From Aquaspirillum serpens DSM 68 (GTDB lineage Bacteria; Pseudomonadota; Gammaproteobacteria; Burkholderiales; Aquaspirillaceae), in contig NZ_ATVC01000003.1 in the NCBI RefSeq assembly GCF_000420525.1, forward strand, positions 1-64,000: DNA of 64,000 nucleotides. Reading direction: 5' to 3'. Both the position numbers and the translations under genes were made by a program. The notes under the pieces are model-generated. The model saw nothing but the letters and a program-made list of their open reading frames with translations. It was not told the origin of the DNA and made no database searches. Positions 45,850-57,075 of the stretch are shown piece after piece. The stretch's first letter is position 1; every line of letters begins with the position of its first letter.

Positions 45850-45924
45850 TGGGGAGTCGCCAAGTGGTAAGGCACCGGATTTTGATTCCGGCATTCGTAG
45901 GTTCGATCCCTACCTCCCCAGCCA
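45850..45924 (+). tRNA. tRNA-Gln (anticodon TTG)
   Basis: A 75-nt tRNA with encoded CCA. Acceptor stem TGGGGAG/CTCCCCA, D-arm GCCAAGTGGTAAGGC, anticodon loop TTTTGAT giving TTG, T arm GTAGG-TTCGATC-CCTAC. The ispE - tRNA-Gln - prs order is common in this class. Confidence 0.96.
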
Positions 45925-45961
45925 GTTTCTCTTAATGTTTAAAATCAAAAGCAAATCAAGC

Positions 45962-45998
45962 GCGTGTAAGATGATTTTTCACTTACACGCTTTTTATT
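45962..45998 (+). terminator. Hairpin between tRNA-Gln and prs
   Basis: GCGTGTAAG/CTTACACGC with an 11-nt loop followed by TTTTTATTT. It ends only about 20 bp before the prs start, so it could end the tRNA transcript or attenuate prs. Confidence 0.78.
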
Positions 45999-46014
45999 TG
46001 CGCGGGATTGCGAC

Positions 46015-46968
46015 ATGGCTGCTTACGATAGCTTGATGGTCTTCACCGGAACCGCCAATCCGGAACTCGCTCAAAGTGTGGTAAAACACCTCGATATTTC
46101 CTTGGGACGCGCCGATGTGGGGCGTTTCAGCGATGGTGAAGTCGCCATTGAATTGCTGGAAAACGCACGCGGACGCGACGTTTTCGTACTGCAGTCCACC
46201 TGTGCCCCGACAAACGACAATCTGATGGAAATTCTGACCATGGTTGATGCGCTACGCCGCGCTTCCGCTGGTCGGATTACCGCTGCCATTCCTTATTTTG
46301 GCTATGCGCGTCAAGATCGTCGCCCACGCTCTGCTCGTGTTCCTATTTCGGCCAAACTGGTTGCGAATATGTTGACATCAGCGGGAGTGAACCGTGTGCT
46401 GACGGTGGACTTACACGCAGACCAAATTCAAGGTTTCTTCGATATCCCAGTGGATAACGTTTACGCTACCCCAGTGTTGCTACGCGACATTCAAGCGCAA
46501 AACTTCCAAAACCTCACCGTAGTCAGCCCAGACATTGGTGGTGTGTTGCGCGCACGCGCTACCGCTAAACCACTGAATGCGGATTTGGCCATTATTGATA
46601 AGCGTCGTCCTAAAGCCAATGTGGCCGAGGTGATGAACATCATCGGTGATGTAGAAGGCCGCACTTGTTTGATCGTCGATGATATGATCGACACCGCCAA
46701 CACGCTGTGCAAAGCGGCGAATGCACTGAAAGAAAAAGGTGCTGCCCGCGTTGTGGCCTATGCCACACACCCTGTGTTTTCGGGTCAAGCGGTTGATCGC
46801 ATTGCGCATTCAGCTATGGACGAAGTGGTTGTGACTGATACCATTCCATTGTCGGCAGAAGCCCGTGCTTGCTCAAAAATCCGTGTGGTCACAATCGCCG
46901 GTCTGATGGGGGAAACGCTGCGCCGTATCAATAACGAAGAATCGGTCAGCTACCTCTTCATGGAATAA
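46015..46968 (+). CDS. prs: Ribose-phosphate pyrophosphokinase
   Basis: A 317-aa enzyme making PRPP from ribose 5-phosphate and ATP for nucleotide, His and Trp synthesis. [13 protein letters not shown], the ATP loop near [17 protein letters not shown], and the PRPP loop [12 protein letters not shown] are conserved. GGGA lies 7 nt before the ATG. Full length with no anomalies. Confidence 0.97.
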   Translation: MAAYDSLMVFTGTANPELAQSVVKHLDISLGRADVGRFSDGEVAIELLENARGRDVFVLQSTCAPTNDNLMEILTMVDALRRASAGRITAAIPYFGYARQDRRPRSARVPISAKLVANMLTSAGVNRVLTVDLHADQIQGFFDIPVDNVYATPVLLRDIQAQNFQNLTVVSPDIGGVLRARATAKPLNADLAIIDKRRPKANVAEVMNIIGDVEGRTCLIVDDMIDTANTLCKAANALKEKGAARVVAYATHPVFSGQAVDRIAHSAMDEVVVTDTIPLSAEARACSKIRVVTIAGLMGETLRRINNEESVSYLFME

Positions 46969-46975
46969 TTTTTCA

Positions 46976-47000
46976 CCCGCTGTTTTTGCAGCGGGTTTTT
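46976..47000 (+). terminator. Terminator after prs
   Basis: CCCGCTG-TTTTTG-CAGCGGG followed by TTTTT directly after the prs stop. Confidence 0.9.
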
Positions 47001-47003
47001 ACC

Positions 47004-47032
47004 GTCTGCTGGTCGCGGCAGACTGCTTTTTT
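47004..47032 (+). terminator. Second hairpin before rplY
   Basis: GTCTGC/GCAGAC stem then TGCTTTTTTGG. It follows the prs terminator at once and ends within 15 bp of the rplY start, overlapping where the rplY ribosome site (GGAG) begins. A backup terminator or a control element of rplY. Confidence 0.55.
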
Positions 47033-47044
47033 GGAGCTTAACTC

Positions 47045-47623
47045 ATGACTATCGAAATCATCGCCCAAGCACGTACCGAACAGGGAACGGGTGCGAGCCG
47101 CCGCCTGCGTCGTGCCGGTAAATTGCCTGCAGTGGTCTACGGCGTGAAAGACGCTGTGTCGATCACTCTCGATCACAACACCATTTTCTACGCACTGAAA
47201 GATGAAGCTTTCCACGGTGCTGTGTTGAACTTGGTTATCGACGGCCAGGCAGAGCCAGTGTTGTTGCGTGATGCGCAAATGCACCCCTTCAAACCACAAG
47301 TGTTGCACGTTGACTTCCAACGCGTGGATGCTAATACCCCTATCTCGGCTAAAGTGAGCCTGCACTTCGTTGGCGCAGAAAACTCCCCAGCGGTGAAACT
47401 GAACGCATCGGTGATCTCTCACGTGCAAAACGAAGTGACCGTCCGCGCTCTGCCAGGCAACTTGCCAGCCTTTATCGAGGTTGACTTGTCTGAGCTGAAA
47501 GGTGGTCAGTCGATTCACTTGTCCGAATTGAAACTGCCAGAAGGCGTGGAATTGGTTGAAGTGTTGCGTGGCCATGATGGTGTGGTGGCTCAAGCTTCCG
47601 CAGGCAAACGCGCTGCTGGCTAA
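47045..47623 (+). CDS. rplY: 50S ribosomal protein L25 (TL5/CTC form)
   Basis: A 192-aa long-form L25: the N-terminal 5S-rRNA-binding domain (about 1-92, with RTEQGTGASRRLRRAGKLPAV) plus the C-terminal CTC beta domain. GGAGC lies before ATG. Sits between prs and pth as usual. The long form is typical for betaproteobacteria, in contrast to the short L25 of Escherichia coli. Confidence 0.95.
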   Translation: MTIEIIAQARTEQGTGASRRLRRAGKLPAVVYGVKDAVSITLDHNTIFYALKDEAFHGAVLNLVIDGQAEPVLLRDAQMHPFKPQVLHVDFQRVDANTPISAKVSLHFVGAENSPAVKLNASVISHVQNEVTVRALPGNLPAFIEVDLSELKGGQSIHLSELKLPEGVELVEVLRGHDGVVAQASAGKRAAG

Positions 47624-47642
47624 TTTCAGCACCTGTTTTGCT

Positions 47643-47677
47643 AACGGCCTGTCATCACGACAGGCCGTTTTTCTTTT
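47643..47677 (+). terminator. Terminator after rplY
   Basis: AACGGCCTGTC-ATCAC-GACAGGCCGTT followed by TTTCTTTT, 20 bp after the rplY stop. Confidence 0.92.
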
Positions 47678-47701
47678 CACTGTGGCTGCGAGTGAATCAA
47701 G

Positions 47702-48274
47702 ATGTCAAACCCAGAAATTCAATTGATTGTCGGCTTAGGCAACCCAGGGGCCGAGTATGCTGCAACCCGCCACAACGCGGGGGTATGGCTATTGGAAAAA
47801 TTTGCCCAACAACATGGCACAGCCTTACGAACAGAAGCCAAGTTTTTCAGCTTATACGCGAAAGCAGGTGGCTATCATCTGTTATTCCCACAAACCTATA
47901 TGAACGCTTCCGGACGTGCGGTAGCGGCGGCTTGCCAGTTTTATAAAATCCCACCAGAAGCCGTATTGGTCATTCATGATGAGCTGGATTTAGCCCCCGG
48001 TGTTGCTCGCTTCAAACAAGGTGGGGGTCATGGCGGACATAACGGGCTGAAAGATATTCAAGCAGCGCTTGATAGTGCGGCATTTTGGCGTTTGCGGTTG
48101 GGCATAGGCCATCCGGGAGATCGTAAACTGGTCGTGCAGTGGGTTCTCAAACCGCCACGGCAAGAAGAACAAACGCTGATTGATATTGCGATTGGCCAAG
48201 CGTTAGACGTGTTACCCCAAGCCCTCAAAGGCCAGATGAATCAGGCTATGCAGCAATTACACCGCCAAAACTAA
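47702..48274 (+). CDS. pth: Peptidyl-tRNA hydrolase
   Basis: A 190-aa enzyme that recycles peptidyl-tRNAs. [17 protein letters not shown] holds the catalytic His24 with the nearby Asn; TYMNASG and [11 protein letters not shown] carry the further active-site Asn and Asp. Full length. Reads toward a hairpin shared with the convergent alr gene. Confidence 0.96.
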   Translation: MSNPEIQLIVGLGNPGAEYAATRHNAGVWLLEKFAQQHGTALRTEAKFFSLYAKAGGYHLLFPQTYMNASGRAVAAACQFYKIPPEAVLVIHDELDLAPGVARFKQGGGHGGHNGLKDIQAALDSAAFWRLRLGIGHPGDRKLVVQWVLKPPRQEEQTLIDIAIGQALDVLPQALKGQMNQAMQQLHRQN

Positions 48275-48301
48275 AAAAATGCCCGTACCGAAGTACGGGC
48301 A
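48273..48301 (-). terminator. Terminator of alr (convergent with pth)
   Basis: TGCCCGTAC-CGAA-GTACGGGCA with a U-run on the minus strand, about 60 bp after the alr stop and directly after the pth stop. Confidence 0.8.
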
Positions 48302-48359
48302 GCAATGGAGAAAAAACGAGGAGAAGTCTCAACAACGATTAAGCAAAAGCTATACCACC

Positions 48360-49433
48360 TTACGCCTGCCACACAAAACGGGCACGCTTCACATTACACA
48401 ACAGCTCATAAGAAATTGTTCCAGCAGCAGCGGCAATTTCATTGATATTGATATGCTCACCCCACAGCTCAACCGCGCTACCAACTTGGGCTTGCGGCAC
48501 TGGGGTTAAATCAATCGTCAACATATCCATCGACACCCGACCGATAATACGGCTACGTTGTCCCGCCACCCAAACCGGCGTTCCCGTTGATACTACGCGA
48601 GGATAACCGTCGGCATAACCACAAGCGACCACCCCAACACGGGTTGGGGCATCGGTAACAAAACGCGCCCCATAGCCAATCGGCTCCCCTGCCGGCAAAT
48701 CACGCACGGCAATCACTTCACTCCGCAATGACATCACCGGTTGTAGCGCAGCAGTGTTTTCCAAAGTTTGTTCAAACGGGTTGCTGCCATACAACATAAT
48801 GCCGGGACGAGCCCAATCACCATGTGCGGCAGGTACCCCCAACACCGCTGCTGAATTACACGCGCTGCGCTCGGCAGGTAATTGCGCACAGATGGCTTGA
48901 AACCGCGCCAGTTGCTCGGCACTTGCCGACGAGTCAGGTTCATCGGCGCGGGCGAAGTGGGTCATTAACACCACTTTTTTTACCTGTGGCAACGCGGTCA
49001 ACTGATGGTACTTCTCGGCATAATCGGCAGGAAAAAACCCAACTCGGTTCATGCCAGAGTTCATTTTTAACCACACCGTAAAACGATAGTCAGTGTGATA
49101 AGCGGCTAACCACTGATATTGCAGCTCGTGATGCACCACCAGCCATAAATCATGGACACTCACCAATGGCAGTTCATCAGGACTAAAAATGCCTTCTAGT
49201 AACAAAATCGGGGCGGTAATGCCGGCCTGACGTAGTTGTAGCGCTTCTTCAATACAGGCTACGGCAAAACCATCTGCCTCATCAGACAAGGCTTGTGCAC
49301 ACGGCACCGCACCATGACCATAAGCATTGGCTTTCACCACCGCCAAGGCTCGCCCACCATGCAGTTGGCGAGCCAAACGGTAGTTATGGCGCAAGGCCGA
49401 TAAATTGATATGGGCAACTAAAGGACGTGCCAT
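48360..49433 (-). CDS. Alanine racemase (catabolic type by context)
   Basis: A 357-aa PLP enzyme interconverting L- and D-alanine. VVKANAYGHG carries the PLP Lys34; MNSGMNRVGF and RVGVVACGYADGYPR are conserved blocks, the latter near the second catalytic base. It follows dadA by 24 bp on the same strand, which suggests the DadX role (making D-alanine for DadA to oxidise), although it could be the only racemase and also serve the cell wall. Confidence 0.93.
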   Translation of the reverse strand: MARPLVAHINLSALRHNYRLARQLHGGRALAVVKANAYGHGAVPCAQALSDEADGFAVACIEEALQLRQAGITAPILLLEGIFSPDELPLVSVHDLWLVVHHELQYQWLAAYHTDYRFTVWLKMNSGMNRVGFFPADYAEKYHQLTALPQVKKVVLMTHFARADEPDSSASAEQLARFQAICAQLPAERSACNSAAVLGVPAAHGDWARPGIMLYGSNPFEQTLENTAALQPVMSLRSEVIAVRDLPAGEPIGYGARFVTDAPTRVGVVACGYADGYPRVVSTGTPVWVAGQRSRIIGRVSMDMLTIDLTPVPQAQVGSAVELWGEHININEIAAAAGTISYELLCNVKRARFVWQA

Positions 49434-49457
49434 GATCGATTGACCTTCAAAAAATGC

Positions 49458-50762
49458 TTAGGATAAAGCAGTCTGTGGTTGCTTGCCCATGCCGGCGGCA
49501 CCGTGTTGACTGTAACGCGCCATCGATAAGCCCTCAATTTGAATATCAGGACGGCGACCGGTCACCAAATCTGCCAGCACACGACCAGAGCCTGCCGACA
49601 TCGTCCATCCCAGCGTGCCATGACCGGTATTTAACGACAAATTAGCCAGTGGTGTGGCACCAATAATCGGTGTGCCATCGGGGGTCATTGGCCGTAATCC
49701 TGTCCAGAACACCGATTGCGACACATCGCCACCTTGAGGGAAGAGATCGGTCACTACCATTTCTAAGGTTTCACGACGACGAGGGTTCAAACTGAGATCA
49801 AAGCCAGCAATTTCTGCCATGCCACCTACGCGAATACGCTGGTCAAAACGGGTAATGGCAATTTTGTAGGTCTCATCCATCACCGTAGAAACCGGCGCTG
49901 CGCTACTGTCGGTCACGGGCAAGGTTAAGGAATAGCCTTTTAATGGATAAACTGGGATATCGATACCCAGCGATTTCAAGAAATCGGTCGAATAGCTGCC
50001 AAACGCCACCACATAATGATCGGCTTCAAACACCTCACCCGAGGCCAATTCAGCACCGCGAATTTTTTTACCGTCACTCAACATTCGTTTTACCGAGGTA
50101 TTCCAGCGGAACTTCACCCCGAGTTTTTCGGCTAATTTCGCCAGCTCGGTGGTAAACAATTGGCAATCGCCGGTTTCATCATTCGGCAGTTGTAATGCAC
50201 CTAATAACTTGTCATTGACCCGCGCTAACGCTGGTTCAATCATCGGAATTTCTTGCTGTTTCACCACGCGGAATGGTACGCCGCATTCTTGCAAGACGGC
50301 GATGTCTTTTTGCATGGCGTCAAGCTGGGCTTGGGTACGGAATACTTGCAAGGTACCTAATTGCCGACCTTCGTAAGCAATACCAGTTTCAGCCCGCAAC
50401 GCCTTAATACAATCGCGGCTATATTCCGCCAACCGCATCATGCGGCCTTTGTTGACGGCATAGGATTTGGCATTGCAGTTCATCAGCATTTGCCACATCC
50501 ATTTCAGTTGGCCTAAAGAGCCATCAGGACGAATTGCCAGCGGTGCATGACGTTGAAACAGCCATTTCATTGCTTTTAAGGGAATACCAGGCGCCGCCCA
50601 CGGTGCTGAATAGCCGGGGGAAATTTGTCCCGCGTTAGCAAAACTGGTTTCCAAAGCAGGGCCGGATTGACGCTCAATTACGGTCACTTCACAGCCGGCT
50701 TTTGCCAAGTAATACGCACTGGAAATACCCACCACACCACCACCGAGCACTAGCACTTTCAT
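49458..50762 (-). CDS. dadA: D-amino acid dehydrogenase, small subunit
   Basis: A 434-aa FAD protein that oxidises D-alanine to pyruvate at the inner membrane. [19 protein letters not shown] is the dinucleotide-binding motif; [17 protein letters not shown] and [14 protein letters not shown] are DadA signatures; the C-terminal [15 protein letters not shown] closes the FAD site. ATG 50762 has GGAG 6 nt upstream. First gene of dadA-alr, divergent from the Lrp-like gene that probably controls it. Confidence 0.95.
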   Translation of the reverse strand: MKVLVLGGGVVGISSAYYLAKAGCEVTVIERQSGPALETSFANAGQISPGYSAPWAAPGIPLKAMKWLFQRHAPLAIRPDGSLGQLKWMWQMLMNCNAKSYAVNKGRMMRLAEYSRDCIKALRAETGIAYEGRQLGTLQVFRTQAQLDAMQKDIAVLQECGVPFRVVKQQEIPMIEPALARVNDKLLGALQLPNDETGDCQLFTTELAKLAEKLGVKFRWNTSVKRMLSDGKKIRGAELASGEVFEADHYVVAFGSYSTDFLKSLGIDIPVYPLKGYSLTLPVTDSSAAPVSTVMDETYKIAITRFDQRIRVGGMAEIAGFDLSLNPRRRETLEMVVTDLFPQGGDVSQSVFWTGLRPMTPDGTPIIGATPLANLSLNTGHGTLGWTMSAGSGRVLADLVTGRRPDIQIEGLSMARYSQHGAAGMGKQPQTALS

Positions 50763-50934
50763 GATTCTGACTCCTGCACAAAAAGGGGACATCTACCAAG
50801 CCAGCGTGATTTTTACGCCCTATCGCCCAGTAGTGATTTGCAGTAGTATAAGAAGGATAAAGCAGTGATTTTCACCATTTATTTGTTAGCTGCATTACAC
50901 TTCTAAGCAATTTTTTTGGGTTTTTAGAAAAAAC
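50763..50934. promoter_or_regulatory. Divergent promoter region dadA / lrp
   Basis: A 172-bp AT-rich gap with several A/T tracts, which suits Lrp binding. No individual box can be named with certainty. Both genes must start transcription here. Confidence 0.5.
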
Positions 50935-51423
50935 ATGAGAACCAAGCACCACAGTTTTAAAGAGCTCGATAAACTCGACCGCCGCATCCTTAAGGTATTA
51001 CAACAACAGGGCCGAATTTCAATGACGGAATTGGCCGAACAGGTTGGGCTTTCCACCACACCATGCACCGAAAGAGTGCGGCGCTTGGAACGAGAGGGGG
51101 TAATCGAGGGCTATAGCGCTCGGGTCAATCCCAAGGCGTTGGGTTTACCGTTGTTGGTCTTTGTTGAGATTAAACTGGCCTCGAAGTCGGGCGATATTTT
51201 TGAAGCCTTCCGCCGCGAAGTATTAAAGCTGCCGCAGATTCTGGATTGCCACTTAGTCAGTGGCGATTTTGACTATCTGATTAAGGCACGAATTCCGGAT
51301 ATGTCACAGTATCGCGAGTTACTTGGCGATATTTTGTTGAAACTGCCGCAAGCAGAAGAATCGCGCAGCTATATCGTGATGGAAGAGGTAAAAGAGACTT
51401 TAGAACTGCCCATATGCCTATAA
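50935..51423 (+). CDS. lrp: Leucine-responsive regulatory protein family
   Basis: A 162-aa Lrp/AsnC regulator: N-terminal helix-turn-helix (about 10-60; LDKLDRRILKVLQQQGRISMTELAEQVGLS split over it) and C-terminal ligand-binding RAM domain (about 70-150, with LVSGDFDYLIKARIPDM). Close to global Lrp and to the alanine-responsive regulators found beside dadAX. Adjacent to dadA in divergent orientation, so it probably activates alanine catabolism when alanine is present. Its stop overlaps the next gene. Confidence 0.9.
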   Translation: MRTKHHSFKELDKLDRRILKVLQQQGRISMTELAEQVGLSTTPCTERVRRLEREGVIEGYSARVNPKALGLPLLVFVEIKLASKSGDIFEAFRREVLKLPQILDCHLVSGDFDYLIKARIPDMSQYRELLGDILLKLPQAEESRSYIVMEEVKETLELPICL

Positions 51424-52178
51424 CCTACTCCAGAAAACTCACTGGCAAGCACAGGAACCAAGATGCCAACCGGCATCTTGGCTATTTCCTCACCTTTATC
51501 GCAGGCGCAATCAACGCCGGTGGATTTTTAGCTGTTCATCAATACACCTCGCACATGACCGGCATTGTGTCCTCAATGGCCGATCATTTGGCTTTGGGTC
51601 TATTTCGGCCAGTATTAGCGGGGTTGGGGGTTTTGCTGTCTTTTTTGGTGGGTGCGGCTTGTTCAGCCATCATGGTCAATTACTCACGACGGCGGCAGAT
51701 GCATAGCGAATATGCACTACCGCTGTTGCTAGAAGCGGTCTTGTTGCTGTGCTTTGGTTTATTGGGAGCACAATTGTCACAGATTGACGGGCTATTTGTT
51801 TCACTCACTGTCATGTTGTTAGGCTTTATCATGGGTTTGCAGAATGCAGTTATCACCAAAATATCAAAGGCTGAAATCCGCACGACTCACATCACAGGCA
51901 TTGTGACTGACATCGGCATTGAGCTCGGCAAACTGACTTATTGGAATAGGCATCAATTTCCACATATCACACCCGTTATTGCCAATCGCTCCCGTCTGAC
52001 TCTGCTATCGCTATTAGCTGTTTTTTTCTTTGTTGGCGGGGTACTTGGGGCACTGGGGTTTAAATATGTCGGTTATATCGCCACCGTCCCCTTGGCCTGT
52101 TTGTTAGTCTTATTAGCAATCGCCCCAGTTTTTGATGACATCCTTTTATTTATTCGCCAAAAAAAAGATAGCCTATGA
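51414..52178 (+). CDS. DUF1275 (YoaK) family membrane protein
   Basis: A 254-aa protein with six to seven hydrophobic segments. GYFLTFIAGAINAGGFLAVHQYTSHMTGIVS (start) and MGLQNAVITKISKAEIRTTHITGIVTDIG (middle) are the family's repeated signature regions, given here by name only: the HMTGIVS and THITGIVTDIG motifs. ATG 51414 overlaps the lrp stop by 10 nt, so it is co-transcribed with lrp. Function unknown; it could be a transporter under alanine control. Confidence 0.87.
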   Translation: MPITYSRKLTGKHRNQDANRHLGYFLTFIAGAINAGGFLAVHQYTSHMTGIVSSMADHLALGLFRPVLAGLGVLLSFLVGAACSAIMVNYSRRRQMHSEYALPLLLEAVLLLCFGLLGAQLSQIDGLFVSLTVMLLGFIMGLQNAVITKISKAEIRTTHITGIVTDIGIELGKLTYWNRHQFPHITPVIANRSRLTLLSLLAVFFFVGGVLGALGFKYVGYIATVPLACLLVLLAIAPVFDDILLFIRQKKDSL

Positions 52179-52271
52179 CAAGAATCGGCATAAGCAAATA
52201 ACCTTCTTGCCGCCAGCCGACAGCAAGGCTCAGGTACACTATCTCTTACTTGTTTTTGAATAGAGTTGATT

Positions 52272-53171
52272 ATGTCGCGTCCGATTTTCCCTGTGCTTGA
52301 AGACTTTGTTGGCAATACCCCCTTGGTCAGATTAAAACGACTGACTGGCGACCCAAGCAATGTCGTCTTGGTGAAGTTAGAAGGGAACAACCCTGCTGGT
52401 TCAGTCAAAGACAGACCAGCGCTTTCAATGATTCAACATGCCGAAGCGCGGGGAGAGATTCGCCCCGGTGATACGCTGATCGAACCAACCTCCGGCAATA
52501 CTGGCATTGCCCTAGCGATGGCAGCGGCCATGATGGGTTACCGCATGGTATTGGTGATGCCGGAAAATTCTAGCCGTGAACGGGTTTTAACCATGAAAGC
52601 GTATGGGGCAGAAGTGGTATTGACACCGGCGGCCTTATCGATGCCAGGGGCGATTGATGAAGCGCGGCGATTACGCGATGCTGGCAAAGGGGTGATTCTC
52701 GACCAATTCGCCAACCCCGATAATCCTTTGGCCCATATCGAGGGCACCGGCCCAGAAATCTGGCGCGATACCTCCGGCACCGTGACCCACTTTGTTTCCA
52801 GCATGGGCACCACCGGCACCATCATGGGCACCAGTACCTATCTGAAACAAAAAAATCCCGCCATTCAAATTGTGGGTGTGCAACCCGAACCCGGCAGCCA
52901 AATTCCCGGCATCCGCAAGTGGGAAGATGAATATTTGCCCAAAATCTGCGATTACTCACGCATTGACCACATGGCCTATGTCAGCCAAGCCGAAGCAGAA
53001 GAAATGGCACGGCGTCTTACCCGTGAAGAAGGCATCCTTGCCGGCCCTTCATCCGGCGGTGCATTGTGTGTTGCCCTGCGCTTGGCACACGAGGTACGCA
53101 ATGCAGTGATTGTATCTATCGTCTGTGACCGAGGGGATCGCTATTTGTCGACAGGCTTGTTTCCCGATTAA
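52272..53171 (+). CDS. cysM: Cysteine synthase B
   Basis: A 299-aa PLP enzyme making cysteine from O-acetylserine and sulfide or thiosulfate. The PLP Lys46 is in NPAGSVKDRPA; EPTSGNTGIALA binds the substrate carboxylate; GPSSGGALCVA binds the cofactor phosphate region. The short C-terminus and NPAGSVKDR favour CysM over CysK. ATG 52272 is preferred over the TTG two codons before. Confidence 0.94.
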   Translation: MSRPIFPVLEDFVGNTPLVRLKRLTGDPSNVVLVKLEGNNPAGSVKDRPALSMIQHAEARGEIRPGDTLIEPTSGNTGIALAMAAAMMGYRMVLVMPENSSRERVLTMKAYGAEVVLTPAALSMPGAIDEARRLRDAGKGVILDQFANPDNPLAHIEGTGPEIWRDTSGTVTHFVSSMGTTGTIMGTSTYLKQKNPAIQIVGVQPEPGSQIPGIRKWEDEYLPKICDYSRIDHMAYVSQAEAEEMARRLTREEGILAGPSSGGALCVALRLAHEVRNAVIVSIVCDRGDRYLSTGLFPD

Positions 53172-53260
53172 AGTTGTAACCAGTGCTTGAAGATAGACTT
53201 ATTGCGGTCATGTACTATTGCTAGGCTTAATGATTTGACAAATAACAAGGGAGGCACTGA

Positions 53261-53725
53261 ATGGAGCTGATTTTATGGCGGCATGCAGAGGCAGAAGAAG
53301 GTTCAAATGATTTGGCTCGGGTATTAACCCGCCGAGGACAGCAACAAGCAGGACAAATGGCCGCATGGTTACGACCTCGGCTACCAGAGAATTGCCGCAT
53401 TTTGGTCAGTCAAGCCAAGCGTTCACAACAAACCGCCGCTTTGCTGTCAAAAAGCTATGAAATTTTGCCAGCGATTAACCCTGATGCCACACCAGAAGCG
53501 GTGTTGTCGGCTATCGGCTGGCCAGAATCAGAACGACCAGTGCTGCTAGTCGGGCACCAACCTTATATTGGGCAAGTCGTAGCGCAGTTGTTATGTGGTG
53601 AACCACAAATGTGGCCGGTGAAAAAAGATGCCGTCTGGTGGTTACAACACCGCGTGCGGCATGGCGTATCACAAACCGTATTAAAAGGCGTGATGGCTGC
53701 TGGTCTGCTTGAACCACGCCGCTAA
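53261..53725 (+). CDS. sixA: Phosphohistidine phosphatase SixA
   Basis: A 154-aa histidine phosphatase. The RHG-type motif is WRHAEAE (Arg7, His8); SQAKRSQQTA and VGHQPYIGQV complete the active site. Acts on phosphohistidine in HPt domains or the nitrogen PTS. AGGGAGG lies 9 nt before ATG. A palindrome (CCGCCCAGC/GCTGGGCGG, 53751-53774) follows. Confidence 0.92.
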   Translation: MELILWRHAEAEEGSNDLARVLTRRGQQQAGQMAAWLRPRLPENCRILVSQAKRSQQTAALLSKSYEILPAINPDATPEAVLSAIGWPESERPVLLVGHQPYIGQVVAQLLCGEPQMWPVKKDAVWWLQHRVRHGVSQTVLKGVMAAGLLEPRR

Positions 53726-53750
53726 CCGCCCCATCTAGCAAAAACCCGCG

Positions 53751-53774
53751 CCGCCCAGCCTAAGTGCTGGGCGG
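53751..53774 (+). other. Strong palindrome between sixA and the ABC exporter
   Basis: CCGCCCAGC-CTAAGT-GCTGGGCGG, a 9-bp stem without a T-run on the plus strand. It may be a weak terminator or an RNA-stabilising hairpin; it lies about 60 bp before the ABC gene. Confidence 0.5.
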
Positions 53775-53832
53775 TGTGCGTTATACTGATCCACTTTTTT
53801 GCCGCGCATGGGCAATGATTAAAGAGCGAGAT

Positions 53833-54741
53833 ATGAGTGCAGCCATTGAAGTGCAGGGCGTCAGTAAACGGTTCGGCCAGTTCACTGCGCTAAACCAAGT
53901 CAGTTTTACTGTCCAACAAGGTGAATTCTTTGCCCTCTTAGGGCCAAACGGTGCTGGCAAAACCACATTGATTTCTTGTTTGGCCGGTTTATCACGCCCC
54001 GATCAGGGCGCATTGCGCGTGATGGGGCACGATGTAGTTAGCGACTATCGAGCTGCACGCGCTGCGCTGGGTGTGGTGCCGCAGGAATTGGTGTTCGACC
54101 CGTTTCTCACTGTACGCGAAACCCTGCGTTTTCAATCCGGTTACTTTGGTTTACGTAATAACGATGCGTGGATTGATGAAATTTTGCACAAGCTAGGACT
54201 GAGCAATAAAGCCGACAGCAATATGCGGGCGCTCTCCGGCGGAATGAAACGCCGTGTGATGGTGGCACAAGCCCTCGTTCATAAACCACCGGTGATTGTG
54301 TTGGATGAACCGACCGCTGGGGTGGATGTTGAGTTGCGGCAGAGTTTGTGGACATTTGTGCAAGAGCTCAATCATGCCGGTCACACCATTGTGTTGACCA
54401 CCCACTATTTAGAAGAAGCAGAAATGCTATGTTCACGCATTGCCATGTTAAAAGCTGGGCAGATTATTGCCCTTGAAGACAAGACGACCCTGTTGGGCCG
54501 CGATGCTGGGCGCGAGTTGTGGATTAAAACCGAACCAGCAGGCACCTTGCCAGAGCCGTATCAAGAATGGAAAGTCCGCGAAGAAGAAGGCGGTGTGGTA
54601 TTGAAATTGCCCTCCATTCAAGCACTCGAACCGCTGTTACAAACTTTGCGCCAGCAAGGACTGATTTTGCGCGATATGCGATTGCGAGAAACCGACCTCG
54701 AACACGTATTTGTCAGCATGATGCACAAGGAAATGCAGTGA
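53833..54741 (+). CDS. ABC-2 exporter, ATP-binding subunit
   Basis: A 302-aa ATPase of the YadG/DrrA type. Walker A GPNGAGKTT (37-45), Q-loop PQELVFD, signature LSGGMKRR, Walker B VIVLDEPTAGVD and switch His in TTHYLEE are complete. The C-terminal 80 residues form the extra domain common in this class. ATG 53833 has GAGCGAG before it. Coupled to the permease (stop/start overlap TGATG). Substrate unknown. Confidence 0.93.
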   Translation: MSAAIEVQGVSKRFGQFTALNQVSFTVQQGEFFALLGPNGAGKTTLISCLAGLSRPDQGALRVMGHDVVSDYRAARAALGVVPQELVFDPFLTVRETLRFQSGYFGLRNNDAWIDEILHKLGLSNKADSNMRALSGGMKRRVMVAQALVHKPPVIVLDEPTAGVDVELRQSLWTFVQELNHAGHTIVLTTHYLEEAEMLCSRIAMLKAGQIIALEDKTTLLGRDAGRELWIKTEPAGTLPEPYQEWKVREEEGGVVLKLPSIQALEPLLQTLRQQGLILRDMRLRETDLEHVFVSMMHKEMQ

Positions 54742-55496
54742 TGTACGGGTTTCAGACGCTATTTAAAAAAGAGATTTTGCGCTTTTGGCGCGTGGGCTTT
54801 CAAACGGTTGCTGCACCAGTCTTAACCGCCCTGCTCTATCTATTGGTGTTTTCACATGCCCTTTCCCGTCATGTGGAAGTGTATGCAGGGGTGAGCTATA
54901 CCGCCTTTCTGATTCCAGGCTTGGTGATGATGTCGATGGTACAAAATGCCTTCGCTAACAGCTCATCCAGCCTGATTCAATCCAAAATCACCGGCAATAT
55001 TGTTTTTATTCTGTTGCCACCGCTGTCGCATCGTGAGTTTTTTGCTGCCTATTTATTGGCAGCCATTGTGCGTGGGGTTGTGGTGGGAGCGGGGGTGTTG
55101 CTCGCCACTGGTTGGATGGCCTTACCACCGGTAGAACACCCACTGTGGGTATTGACCTTTGCTGTGTTGGGTTCAGGCATTTTGGGCGTCTTAGGCATTG
55201 TGGCCGGCATTTGGGCGGAGAAATTCGACCAACTGGCCGCATTCCAAAACTTCCTTATCATGCCGCTGACTTTCTTATCTGGGGTGTTTTATTCGGTGCA
55301 TACCCTACCGCCGTTTTGGTACACCGTCTCTCACCTCAATCCGGTGTTTTATATGATTGATGGTTTCCGCTATGGCTTTTTTGGCGTAGGGGATACCGAC
55401 CCTTGGCAAAGTTTCACTGTGGTATCGCTGTGTTTCGTGGTGCTGTCGTGGTTGACACTGCATTTACTGAAATCTGGCTATAAACTCAGACACTAA
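54741..55496 (+). CDS. ABC-2 exporter, permease subunit
   Basis: A 251-aa inner-membrane protein with six hydrophobic segments, YadH type. FLIPGLVMMSMVQNAF and LSGVFYSVHTLPP-FW are ABC-2 signature regions. ATG 54741 overlaps the ATPase stop; a longer open frame upstream overlaps the ATPase gene and is not used. Together they form a full exporter of unknown substrate next to ibaG-murA; envelope-lipid or polysaccharide export is possible but not shown. Confidence 0.92.
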   Translation: MYGFQTLFKKEILRFWRVGFQTVAAPVLTALLYLLVFSHALSRHVEVYAGVSYTAFLIPGLVMMSMVQNAFANSSSSLIQSKITGNIVFILLPPLSHREFFAAYLLAAIVRGVVVGAGVLLATGWMALPPVEHPLWVLTFAVLGSGILGVLGIVAGIWAEKFDQLAAFQNFLIMPLTFLSGVFYSVHTLPPFWYTVSHLNPVFYMIDGFRYGFFGVGDTDPWQSFTVVSLCFVVLSWLTLHLLKSGYKLRH

Positions 55497-55528
55497 CCGA
55501 CCACCTATTTTTAAAGGAAGTCCAATCT

Positions 55529-57020
<1,492 letters not shown>

Positions 57021-57049
57021 ATTAAGACAAATAGCTGATTCATCGAGAA

Positions 57050-57075
57050 ACCGGAGCCCCGCTCCGGTTTTTATA
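57050..57075 (+). terminator. Terminator after murA
   Basis: ACCGGAGC-CCC-GCTCCGGT followed by TTTTATATTT. The remaining gap to 57243 is AT-rich and presumably holds the promoter of the next gene. Confidence 0.9.

Noticed and set aside
46973-47680. Open frame of 235 codons opposite rplY
   Set aside because: rplY is certain by homology and position; the antisense frame runs through both flanking terminators and has no recognisable domain.
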